Source of the DNA: Roseimicrobium sp. ORNL1
GTDB taxonomy: Bacteria; Verrucomicrobiota; Verrucomicrobiia; Verrucomicrobiales; Verrucomicrobiaceae
Reading direction: 5' to 3'
NCBI RefSeq assembly: GCF_011044495.1
Contig: NZ_CP049143.1
Span: 744,001-808,000, forward strand
DNA: 64,000 nucleotides
Shown here: in pieces, positions 16,464-23,188 of the stretch
Layout: the number at the start of each line of letters is the position of its first letter
Numbering within the stretch: position 1 is the first letter of the stretch
The notes under the pieces: generated by a model
What the model saw: only the letters and a program-made list of their open reading frames with translations
What the model was told of the DNA's origin: nothing
Databases searched by the model: none
Translations under genes and position numbers: made by a program

Positions 16464-17491
16464 GCCGCCACCCTCACCAACTCCCCGCTCTCCAGCGCCT
16501 CTGCGGCGGCTTGCACCACGCGCATGTACTTCATGCCTTCCAGGAAATCGGGCTTGGGACGCGGCGCTTTGGGGTTCATGACGGCATGCACAAAGTCGCT
16601 CTCGACGGTCCACTCCTTCACTTCGTCGCCGGGAATGGGTACCGACTGCATCTCGCTGCTGCCGCGTTTGCCCAAGTGGATTTCATCCGTGATGAAGTTG
16701 TAGGTGAGTGTGCCTTCGTGGCCGTAGATCTCGATGGAGTCCTGCGGGGGATGGGAGGCCACACCGCTGAAGCACAGGTTGCCGCGTGCGCCGTCGCGGA
16801 AGGTGCAGAGCACGTTGAGAAAATCGGGCACATCCACGGTGTAGCCGTCGCGCACGGGGGTGATGACCGCGCCATCGGCCTGCACGGAGACGATGTCTCC
16901 CAGCCAGCGCTGGATGACCTCCACATAGATGCCGAAGGTGAGCACCTGCAGGCCGCTGATTTCCACCCGCTGGCGCCAGTGGGCGGGAGCGGCGGGGTCC
17001 AGCCAGTTGCCGTTCAGGCTGTTCAGCCGCATCTGGTGCACCCGGCCAATCGCCCCCTCCGCCAGCAGTCGGCGCACGGTCCGGTCGCCCCGCATGCCCT
17101 GCGGAGGCGGGCAGAGAGCGGCGACGAGCTCGGAATTGCTGATGCTCGCCTCCCACATGAGCTGGGCCTCCGCCAGGCTCCGGGCCATGCGCGCCTGGCA
17201 GAAGACATGTTTCCCCGCCTTCAGGGCGTACACGCTGCAGTCGCTGTGCATGTAGGGCGTGGCACCGACCCAGACGACGTTGATGTCATCCCGGCTGGCC
17301 AGCTCCCACCATTTCTCCATGGGCTCAGCCTGAGGGACATGCTCCGCGCAGAAGCGGCGGCTGCTTTCCAAGGAGGAGTTGCACACGGCCACGATTTCCA
17401 CCTCCTCCGGCATGGCCAGGAGGGCGGGAAGATGGCGGGATTTCACGATGCCACCTGCTCCAATAATGCCGATACGCACGGGCTTGCTCAT
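16460..17491 (-). CDS. Gfo/Idh/MocA-family oxidoreductase with an atypical active-site motif
   Basis: The 343-residue product has the family architecture. An N-terminal Rossmann fold carries I-G-I-I-G-A-G-G-I (residues ~7-15), and the C-terminal beta-sheet domain contains E-I-Y-G-H-E-G-T-L. Relatives oxidise or reduce sugars, inositols and amino sugars with NAD(P). The usual E-K-P motif, whose Lys is catalytic in many members, reads C-Q-A-R-M-A here (after G-K-H-V-F), so the Lys is absent. G-T-P-Y-M-H-S-D takes the place of T-P-N-x-x-H. This suggests a subfamily with another chemistry or a non-catalytic role. The start is the ATG at 17491; the downstream gene overlaps by four bases. Confidence 0.85.
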   Translation of the reverse strand: MSKPVRIGIIGAGGIVKSRHLPALLAMPEEVEIVAVCNSSLESSRRFCAEHVPQAEPMEKWWELASRDDINVVWVGATPYMHSDCSVYALKAGKHVFCQARMARSLAEAQLMWEASISNSELVAALCPPPQGMRGDRTVRRLLAEGAIGRVHQMRLNSLNGNWLDPAAPAHWRQRVEISGLQVLTFGIYVEVIQRWLGDIVSVQADGAVITPVRDGYTVDVPDFLNVLCTFRDGARGNLCFSGVASHPPQDSIEIYGHEGTLTYNFITDEIHLGKRGSSEMQSVPIPGDEVKEWTVESDFVHAVMNPKAPRPKPDFLEGMKYMRVVQAAAEALESGELVRVAA

Positions 17492-17530
17492 GAGGCCAGT
17501 CTGGCGAGCGGGGGAAAGTTTTCAAAAGAT

Positions 17531-17558
17531 TTGACTCAGAGGCCTTGCTGGCTACCCT
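17531..17558 (+). promoter_or_regulatory. Candidate promoter for the L28 gene
   Basis: TTGACT (17531-17536) and TACCCT (17553-17558), spaced 16 bases, lie just before rpmB. The -35 matches well, the -10 only partly. The implied start near 17565 leaves a leader of about 28 bases. Confidence 0.35.
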
Positions 17559-17592
17559 CTCGGCCCCACGAATTTCCAACCCTCAGTAAGCC

Positions 17593-17859
17593 ATGCCGAA
17601 ATCCTGCCAAATCACCGGAGCCACCGTCACCACGGGGCATAAGATCCACCGTAGCGGTAAGGCCAAGAAAGAAGGCGGTATCGGTAAGCACATCACGAAG
17701 CGTGTGAAGCGCAAGATCTACCCGAACCTGCGTGACAAGCGCATCTGGGTTCCGGAAATCGGCAAGTGGGTGACCGTCCGCCTCACGGCCCGCGCTCTGA
17801 AGACCATGAACAAGAACGGCGCCTATCAGGTGCTGAAGAAGGCAGGCATTCTTTCCTAG
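17593..17859 (+). CDS. rpmB: 50S ribosomal protein L28
   Basis: The 88-residue basic protein follows L28: S-C-Q-I-T-G-A near the N-terminus, a Lys/Arg-rich loop (K-R-V-K-R-K-I-Y-P-N-L), then I-W-V-P-E-I-G-K-W-V-T-V-R-L-T-A-R-A-L-K-T. It binds 23S rRNA in the large subunit. It has a single Cys, so it is the form without the zinc-binding Cys pairs. It stands alone, not beside rpmG, with its own promoter-like sequence and a strong terminator. Confidence 0.95.
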   Translation: MPKSCQITGATVTTGHKIHRSGKAKKEGGIGKHITKRVKRKIYPNLRDKRIWVPEIGKWVTVRLTARALKTMNKNGAYQVLKKAGILS

Positions 17860-17893
17860 TCGGTCGTTCGACTTCTTCCTTTCTTTCTAAAAG

Positions 17894-17922
17894 GCTGCAC
17901 CTGAATCGGGTGCAGCTTTTTT
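17894..17922 (+). terminator. Intrinsic terminator of rpmB
   Basis: GCTGCACC and GGTGCAGC pair around a 7-base loop, directly followed by six T bases (17917-17922), about 35 bases after the stop codon. Confidence 0.85.
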
Positions 17923-18053
17923 GTTTGAGCGCGAGCCCTGACAGCGAAAGGGTGCCTGCGTGTTTCTCCATCAGTTGCCTGCGATTTCGCCTTGGATTTT
18001 TCGCGCAATTCCGTTTCGCTGTGGTTCTTTTCCGTCCCTCTCCCTCCAAAGCC

Positions 18054-19511
18054 ATGAACGACCCCTGGCAGATCCTGATTCTCGATCGGCACACCGCTAC
18101 GGAGAAGGACGTGAAGGCAGCCTATGCGCGCCTGCTGAAGCAGCATCGTCCGGACAGCGACCCCGAGGGCTTCCGCCGGGTGCGTGGGGCGTATGAGGCG
18201 GCGCTCGACTGGCTGCGGAATCGGGCCACCAATTACAATCTGCCTGAAGTTTCCTACGCAGACGCGGGAACGACCGACCCAAACGCCGCTGCCGGGACCG
18301 AGGGGAAAGATGGAAATCAGGGGAACCGCCTGGATCTGCCAGTGGTGTTCGAAGATTTTCCGCTGCCTGCGGATGCAAAGGAGGCGCTGGCCGAAGTCGA
18401 GCACGCCGCTCAGACGGGCAATGTGGAACAGCTGGAGGCGGCGCTGAAGACCTTCCAGGAGCGTTGTGAGGCCGGCAGTGTCTCCGGCGCATCCCGCACC
18501 ACCGCGCTGGAGCGGGCCTTTAACGGACGCATCAATGACCTGGCCTCGGCAGTGACGAACAGTTTCCTCATCCGCTTGGCGGAGCTGGGGCAGACCAACA
18601 TTTCACATCTGGTGATCTCCGCCTGGCAGGAGAGGGATGATCGGGGACGTCTGGTGCAGTTCAGCCGGGCGCTGATGGACCATGCACGTACCCTGGCCAC
18701 GCCGGACGGTGCCTTTTTGCTGGCGCGCGTGGGTGTGCTGACCGGGCTGGAGCAGCCGGAAATGGCGAGCACCCTCGCGAATGCCGCCTACCCCCACCTG
18801 CCGGTGGATGCGCGCAATCACCTCATGGCGCAGCTCGAGCAGGAGGCGGCTCTGGGAAAAATCTTCGCGGAAGTGTCCCCGTCCATGAAGCCTTTCTGGT
18901 TCAGGCGGGTGCGTCAGGCTGGGGAAAAGTTTGACTGGAACAGCCCGGAGGCGCGCAAGGCCCTGAACGACGTCATCGAGCGCAACCGCTATGTGTGGGA
19001 AGGCTGGGGCGTGGTGAGGCAGCTCATGCCGCCGGCGAACTGGGCACTGGTCGAGCACCGGCTGAACAATCAAGTGCAGCAGGTGCACCGACAGACCGGA
19101 CCCAAGAAAGTTCCCGGCTGGGCGCTTGCGATGGGCGTGCTGTTTTTCATCAACATGCTTCGCTTCATGGCGACCGACAGGCCGTCGTCTTCATACTCTA
19201 GCCCGGATACATCCCGCCGGCCGGAGCGGGTGCATATAGTGGGGAGCAACGCCACGGACTGGACCCATCGCCAGCCGCTGACGACGACATCGTCGTCTCC
19301 CTCAGGTGGCGAGGGGACTCGCATGCCGCTTGGCGGGATGCCCCCCCTTTTGCCAACCACTCCTATGGTGGATCCTCTGCTGCCGCCGCCGAGTAGCGAG
19401 ACTCAGAAGAAGCAGGAGGTCCGGGATTTGCTGGAGAAAGGGGTGATGCAGGACAGTGTGCTGCAAATGCCACCGGCACCGCAGCCCTCACCGCTTTTCC
19501 CAACGCGGTAG
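18054..19511 (+). CDS. Membrane-bound J-domain protein
   Basis: The ATG at 18054 begins the J domain directly (M-N-D-P-W-Q-I-L-I-L); an open stretch back to 17766 overlaps rpmB and is noise. Residues 1-50 read D-V-K-A-A-Y-A-R-L-L-K-Q-H-R-P-D-S-D-P-E-G-F-like, with H-R-P-D in place of the canonical H-P-D, followed by R-R-V-R-G-A-Y-E-A-A-L as in DjlC-like proteins. A long helical region spans ~90-350. A hydrophobic segment at ~354-374 (G-W-A-L-A-M-G-V-L-F-F-I-N-M-L) anchors it. The tail is Pro/Ser-rich. J-proteins stimulate DnaK/HscC-type Hsp70 ATPases through HPD; the altered tripeptide leaves that open. It is 485 residues. Confidence 0.65.
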   Translation: MNDPWQILILDRHTATEKDVKAAYARLLKQHRPDSDPEGFRRVRGAYEAALDWLRNRATNYNLPEVSYADAGTTDPNAAAGTEGKDGNQGNRLDLPVVFEDFPLPADAKEALAEVEHAAQTGNVEQLEAALKTFQERCEAGSVSGASRTTALERAFNGRINDLASAVTNSFLIRLAELGQTNISHLVISAWQERDDRGRLVQFSRALMDHARTLATPDGAFLLARVGVLTGLEQPEMASTLANAAYPHLPVDARNHLMAQLEQEAALGKIFAEVSPSMKPFWFRRVRQAGEKFDWNSPEARKALNDVIERNRYVWEGWGVVRQLMPPANWALVEHRLNNQVQQVHRQTGPKKVPGWALAMGVLFFINMLRFMATDRPSSSYSSPDTSRRPERVHIVGSNATDWTHRQPLTTTSSSPSGGEGTRMPLGGMPPLLPTTPMVDPLLPPPSSETQKKQEVRDLLEKGVMQDSVLQMPPAPQPSPLFPTR

Positions 19512-19592
19512 GTAGGTAGGCTCCTGCAAAGCAAAGCGAGGCGCAACATGGCGCTGGCTGCTCGCGTTTGTCTCTGCTCCATTGATTCTTCC

Positions 19593-20468
19593 ATGAAGCC
19601 ACGCCTCTTTGCCATCGCCCTTGTCTCCCTCGCCCTCGGCGGGGGTATGCTGCTCAAATCTGCCGCCGCTCCTGCCGAAGCCCCCAAGCCCCTGCGCGTG
19701 CTCCTGGTCACCGGTGGCTGCTGCCATGACTATGCCAAGCAGCGCCTCATCCTCGCAGAAGGATTGGGCAGCCGTGCGAACATCGAGGTGGAATTCGCCC
19801 ACACGGATGACAAGAAGACCACTGCGGCCTTCCCCATTTACAACAACGCTGACTGGGCCAAGGGCTACGACGTGGTGATTCACGATGAGTGCTCCGCGGA
19901 CGTGATGGACCAGCCGTACGTGAACAACATCGTCAACGCGCACAAGGACGGCGTGCCCGCGGTGAACCTGCACTGCGCCATGCACTCCTACCGCAAGGGC
20001 TTCAAGGTCGGCGAACCCATCGCTCCCGGCTCGGAGCAGGCCATCTGGTTTGACATGCTCGGCCTCCAGTCCAACCGCCACGGCCCGCAGGAGCCCATCG
20101 ACATCAGCTACACGGACAAGGAGCATCCCATCACGAAGGGCTTTGAGAACTGGACCACCATCAAGGAAGAGCTCTATAACAATGTGCAGGATCCGAAGAA
20201 CTTCCCTGGCCACCACTCACTGGCGACTGGCAAGCAACTCGTGAAGAACAAGGACGGCACCACCAAGGAAGAGCAGTCCGTCATCATCTGGACCAACAAC
20301 TACGGCCCCAAGAAGACCCGTATCTTCAGCACCACGATTGGCCACAACAACGACACCGTGGGAGATGCCCGCTACCTTGACCTCGTCACCCGTGGCGTGC
20401 TCTGGGCGGCCGGCAAGCTGGGCGATGACGGCAAGCCCGCTCCCGGGTACGGGCCGAAGAGCAAGTAA
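19593..20468 (+). CDS. Secreted ThuA-domain protein (first of a tandem pair)
   Basis: The ATG at 19593 gives 291 residues with a signal peptide (R-L-F-A-I-A-L-V-S-L-A-L-G-G-G-M-L-L, cleavage near S-A-A-A). The rest is a ThuA-like, class-I glutamine-amidotransferase-fold domain: L-R-V-L-L-V-T-G-G-C-C-H-D-Y, Y-D-V-V-I-H-D-E-C-S, G-V-P-A-V-N-L-H-C-A-M-H-S-Y, and late T-T-I-G-H-N-N-D-T. ThuA was named for trehalose utilization, but most secreted Verrucomicrobia and Planctomycetes members have no known substrate. The second copy follows 123 bases downstream, with about half the residues identical by eye. Confidence 0.85.
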   Translation: MKPRLFAIALVSLALGGGMLLKSAAAPAEAPKPLRVLLVTGGCCHDYAKQRLILAEGLGSRANIEVEFAHTDDKKTTAAFPIYNNADWAKGYDVVIHDECSADVMDQPYVNNIVNAHKDGVPAVNLHCAMHSYRKGFKVGEPIAPGSEQAIWFDMLGLQSNRHGPQEPIDISYTDKEHPITKGFENWTTIKEELYNNVQDPKNFPGHHSLATGKQLVKNKDGTTKEEQSVIIWTNNYGPKKTRIFSTTIGHNNDTVGDARYLDLVTRGVLWAAGKLGDDGKPAPGYGPKSK

Positions 20469-20591
20469 TCATACGTGGAATAAACACCCTGCAGCCCTGG
20501 GAGCGCTGGCCTCTGGCCGGCTGCCGGGTGATAAGCACCTTCGGTGCCCCATTTCTATACAAGCCTTTCCCAAGACCAAGTTCACTTCTTC

Positions 20592-21431
20592 ATGAAACGT
20601 TTCATCCTCCTCTTCCCCGCCTTCGCGGCGATGGTCACCACCGCACTGCTCGTCGCTGCCGGCGAAGCCAAGCCGGCAGCCGCAGCCGAAGCTGCCAAAG
20701 CAAAGCCGCTCAAGGTCTTGATGGTCTGCGGCGGCTGTTGCCACGATTACGAGAACCAGAAGCGCATCCTCGCGGAAGGTCTCAGTGCCCGTGCGAATGT
20801 CGAGTTCACCATCGTGCATGAAGAAGGGCCCGAAGGAAAGAAGGACAAGAACCACCGCATCAGCATCTACGAAAAGGAAGACTGGGCGAAGGGTTATGAC
20901 CTCGTGCTGCACAACGAGTGCTTCGGCGCGATTGAAGATGTGGCCTTCGTGGAGCGCATCGCCAAGCCACACAAGGACGGCGTGCCTGCCGTGGTGCTGC
21001 ACTGCTCCGCGCACAGCTATCGTGCTGCGAAGACCGACGAGTGGCGCAAGGTGATTGGCCAGAAGAGCATGAGCCACGAGAAAAATCGTGACCTGCTCGT
21101 GAAGAACACCGCCCCTGAACATCCCGTGATGAAGGGCTTCCCCACGGAGTGGCTCGACAAGGCAGATGAGCTCTACAAGAACGAAGAGCTCTATCCCGGC
21201 TTCGTCCCGCTCGCCAAGGCCTACGGCGAAGACACCAAGAAGGAACACCACGTGATCTGGGTGAACACCTACGGCAAGGGCAAGGTCTTCGGCACCACGC
21301 TGGGGCACAACAACTCCACCATGGAATCCCCCGAGTACCTCGACCTCGTCGCCCGCGGCCTCCTCTGGGCCTGCGACAAGCTCGATGACAGCGGCAAGCC
21401 GGTGCCGGGATACGGGCCGACGCAGAAGTAA
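20592..21431 (+). CDS. Secreted ThuA-domain protein (second of a tandem pair)
   Basis: The 279-residue product starts at the ATG at 20592 with a signal peptide (F-I-L-L-F-P-A-F-A-A-M-V) and an Ala/Glu/Lys-rich linker. The domain repeats its neighbour's motifs: L-K-V-L-M-V-C-G-G-C-C-H-D-Y, Y-D-L-V-L-H-N-E-C-F-G, G-V-P-A-V-V-L-H-C-S-A-H-S-Y and T-T-L-G-H-N-N-S-T. It is a tandem duplicate with the same gene order and orientation. It lacks the longer middle segment (G-P-Q-E-P-I-D-I) of the first copy, so the two may differ in substrate. A bidirectional terminator follows. Confidence 0.85.
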   Translation: MKRFILLFPAFAAMVTTALLVAAGEAKPAAAAEAAKAKPLKVLMVCGGCCHDYENQKRILAEGLSARANVEFTIVHEEGPEGKKDKNHRISIYEKEDWAKGYDLVLHNECFGAIEDVAFVERIAKPHKDGVPAVVLHCSAHSYRAAKTDEWRKVIGQKSMSHEKNRDLLVKNTAPEHPVMKGFPTEWLDKADELYKNEELYPGFVPLAKAYGEDTKKEHHVIWVNTYGKGKVFGTTLGHNNSTMESPEYLDLVARGLLWACDKLDDSGKPVPGYGPTQK

Positions 21432-21465
21432 TCTCTGCGGGTAGTTCGTTACATTCGATGATGAC

Positions 21466-21494
21466 AAATAGGCGCTGGTTTCAGCGCCTATTTT
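21466..21494. terminator. Bidirectional terminator between convergent genes
   Basis: AAATAGGCGCTG and CAGCGCCTATTT form a perfect 12-base stem with a GTTT loop, and A/T-rich ends give short T-runs on both strands. It ends the ThuA transcript and overlaps the last codons and stop of the converging small gene at 21488. Confidence 0.8.
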
Positions 21495-21871
21495 CGTTCG
21501 GTGACCTTTCGTGTGCTCACATCGAGCGTATACTTGTCGCCACGCTCATTCTCAATCAGGAGTGTTCCTCCACTGACCACCAGCGAAGTGATGAAGACAT
21601 GCTGCACGTCCTCTTCCAAGATAGGATTGATCTGCACCGAGTAAATGCGCACACGCCAGAGCTCCTTGCCGTTATTGGTGTTTGTGGCCACCACGTATCC
21701 CATCTTGTCCGAGGGAGCTGAATATTTGACGCCGCCGATGGTGACGGGCGGGACCGGGGTGGGCGCCAGCCTTTTGGCATGGGAGATTGCCGCTGTGAGA
21801 AGCACACCGAGCACCAGAAAAGTGCGCAGCCATGCGAGCAAGGGGACGGTGATCTGAGAAGGCTGAGTCAT
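21488..21871 (-). CDS. Small secreted hypothetical protein
   Basis: The 127-residue product starts at the ATG at 21871, with a signal peptide or anchor (L-L-A-W-L-R-T-F-L-V-L-G-V-L-L-T-A-A, near residues 10-30). The remainder is a short beta-rich sequence: Y-V-V-A-T-N-T-N-N-G-K-E-L-W-R-V-R-I-Y resembles one blade of a PQQ/beta-propeller repeat and is followed by I-E-N-E-R-G-D-K-Y-T-L-D-V. I know no named family. It sits 30 bases after the larger gene upstream, so both may share a transcript. Confidence 0.6.
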   Translation of the reverse strand: MTQPSQITVPLLAWLRTFLVLGVLLTAAISHAKRLAPTPVPPVTIGGVKYSAPSDKMGYVVATNTNNGKELWRVRIYSVQINPILEEDVQHVFITSLVVSGGTLLIENERGDKYTLDVSTRKVTERK

Positions 21872-21900
21872 GACTGGAGCATGACGCGCACGCTGGAGTT

Positions 21901-23112
21901 TTATTTTTTCACTGTCAGCATTTCCGGCCCGTCGATCCAGCACGCGAGGTAAGGCCACTCGGCGCCTTCACGCCAGAAGCTGGCGATGAAGGGGCGGTCA
22001 AACACGAAGCGTTTGGGATAGGGCGGCAATTGCTCCACGGGAACGGAGGCACCAGCACTGCCGTCGGCAGCGCTCGAGGCGCTAAGGAAGGTGGCTGGCA
22101 CCTTGAAGGTGGACTCCACCAGGGCGCCTTCATGGTTCAGCTTCATGCTAAGCAACTGCTGTACCGCGCCCAGTTCCCACCACATTAGTCCGTCTGGGGA
22201 CTCCAGGTACTTTTTGCGAGAGAGATCTGGATACTCGCAGAGCGTCGTGGTCTGGAAGTATGGAAGCCACAACACGTCATCCGTAGAGAATATATCCTCG
22301 TAGCGCCACCTCCTGCCATCCTTCTCCACCGCCCTCGTGGGGACACGCTCTTTGGCGAGTAGCTCGCGAACTTCCTTCAAGGCACTGTCCAGATTCTGGT
22401 GGATGCCGGGAGTAGAAAGCACCAGGCACTGGCGGTCATTGGCATCCCCCGTGTAGAAGGTGAAGCGCAGGGCATGCTGGCCCTTCAGATCGTCGGTCAG
22501 CACACGCACGTTGTCACCCTGGGAGGCGGCTAGTTTCCCCTGCGCACCGAACCCGAGGGCGAGATAGCTGCCGCCTTTCCTGTCCCGGAATACCTTGGGG
22601 GAAGCATCCGGCACGAAGTGGTTGGGAAATCTCGGGCGAGCTGCGATGGAGGTGACAATGAGCGCCTTCTTGATCTCGACGATAGGAGGGTTGGCCTGTC
22701 GCACTCGCAATGGCTGGTAGGGCTCGATCAGCTGCGCAGCACGCTCGCCCACCTGCTTGCGAAGGGCGGTGCGGATGCGCTCGCGAAATTCCGGGGAATC
22801 ATCCTCGGCGAAGATGAGGGTATCGGGTGGAAGCACCTTGCCCTTGTCCAACTGGAAGGCATCGAGGGCTTCTGCGGTCACCGAGCGCGGTCGCATCACA
22901 ATCTTGTCCACCTTGTGATAAGCCTTCAGCGTATCCCACGCTGCCTGACCATTCGGACTCCACACAAGGCTTACACCATCGCGAAAAGTCTCCGCGACAT
23001 CGAGGGTGGCCTCGACAGCTCCGCCGGCGAGAGCCTGGGCATGCGCGAATCCCAGCGCCATCTGGAGTGCCAATGCCAACCCCGTCCAAGGAAGAAACGA
23101 TCGTCCGGCCAT
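21901..23112 (-). CDS. Secreted serpin-like protein (divergent)
   Basis: The 403-residue product has a signal peptide (L-A-L-A-L-Q-M-A-L-G-F-A-H-A). I do not see a textbook family, but the order of segments tracks the serpin fold: L-V-W-S-P-N-G-Q-A-A-W near residue 50 (serpin N-V-V-F-S-P-x-S-I), K-A-L-I-V-T-S-I-A-A-R then F-P-N-H-F (strand before the N-A-x-Y-F-K-G-x-W-x-x-x-F site), F-Y-T-G-D-A-N-D-R-Q-C-L-V-L-S-T-P (P-Y-K-G-x-x-x-S-M-x-x-x-L-P), L-P-Y-F-Q-T (L-P-K-F-x), L-N-H-E-G-A-L-V-E-S-T (hinge N-E-E-G-T-E-A-A-A) and F-V-F-D-R-P-F-I-A-S-F-W (F-x-A-D-H-P-F-x-F). The hinge lacks the short alanine run of inhibitory serpins, so it is probably non-inhibitory. The call is an inference from pattern, not a search. 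Confidence 0.5.
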   Translation of the reverse strand: MAGRSFLPWTGLALALQMALGFAHAQALAGGAVEATLDVAETFRDGVSLVWSPNGQAAWDTLKAYHKVDKIVMRPRSVTAEALDAFQLDKGKVLPPDTLIFAEDDSPEFRERIRTALRKQVGERAAQLIEPYQPLRVRQANPPIVEIKKALIVTSIAARPRFPNHFVPDASPKVFRDRKGGSYLALGFGAQGKLAASQGDNVRVLTDDLKGQHALRFTFYTGDANDRQCLVLSTPGIHQNLDSALKEVRELLAKERVPTRAVEKDGRRWRYEDIFSTDDVLWLPYFQTTTLCEYPDLSRKKYLESPDGLMWWELGAVQQLLSMKLNHEGALVESTFKVPATFLSASSAADGSAGASVPVEQLPPYPKRFVFDRPFIASFWREGAEWPYLACWIDGPEMLTVKK

Positions 23113-23188
23113 TTCCCGGAAGTGTGCCCGAGATCAGGTAGCATCGTCAATCTTTCGGAAGGCGATTGAGCTGCGGCAGAAACTTCGT

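Noticed and set aside
19593-21431. Trehalose utilization operon
   Set aside because: Only the ThuA domain is shared. No ThuEFGK transporter or ThuB dehydrogenase is nearby, so the name does not define the role.
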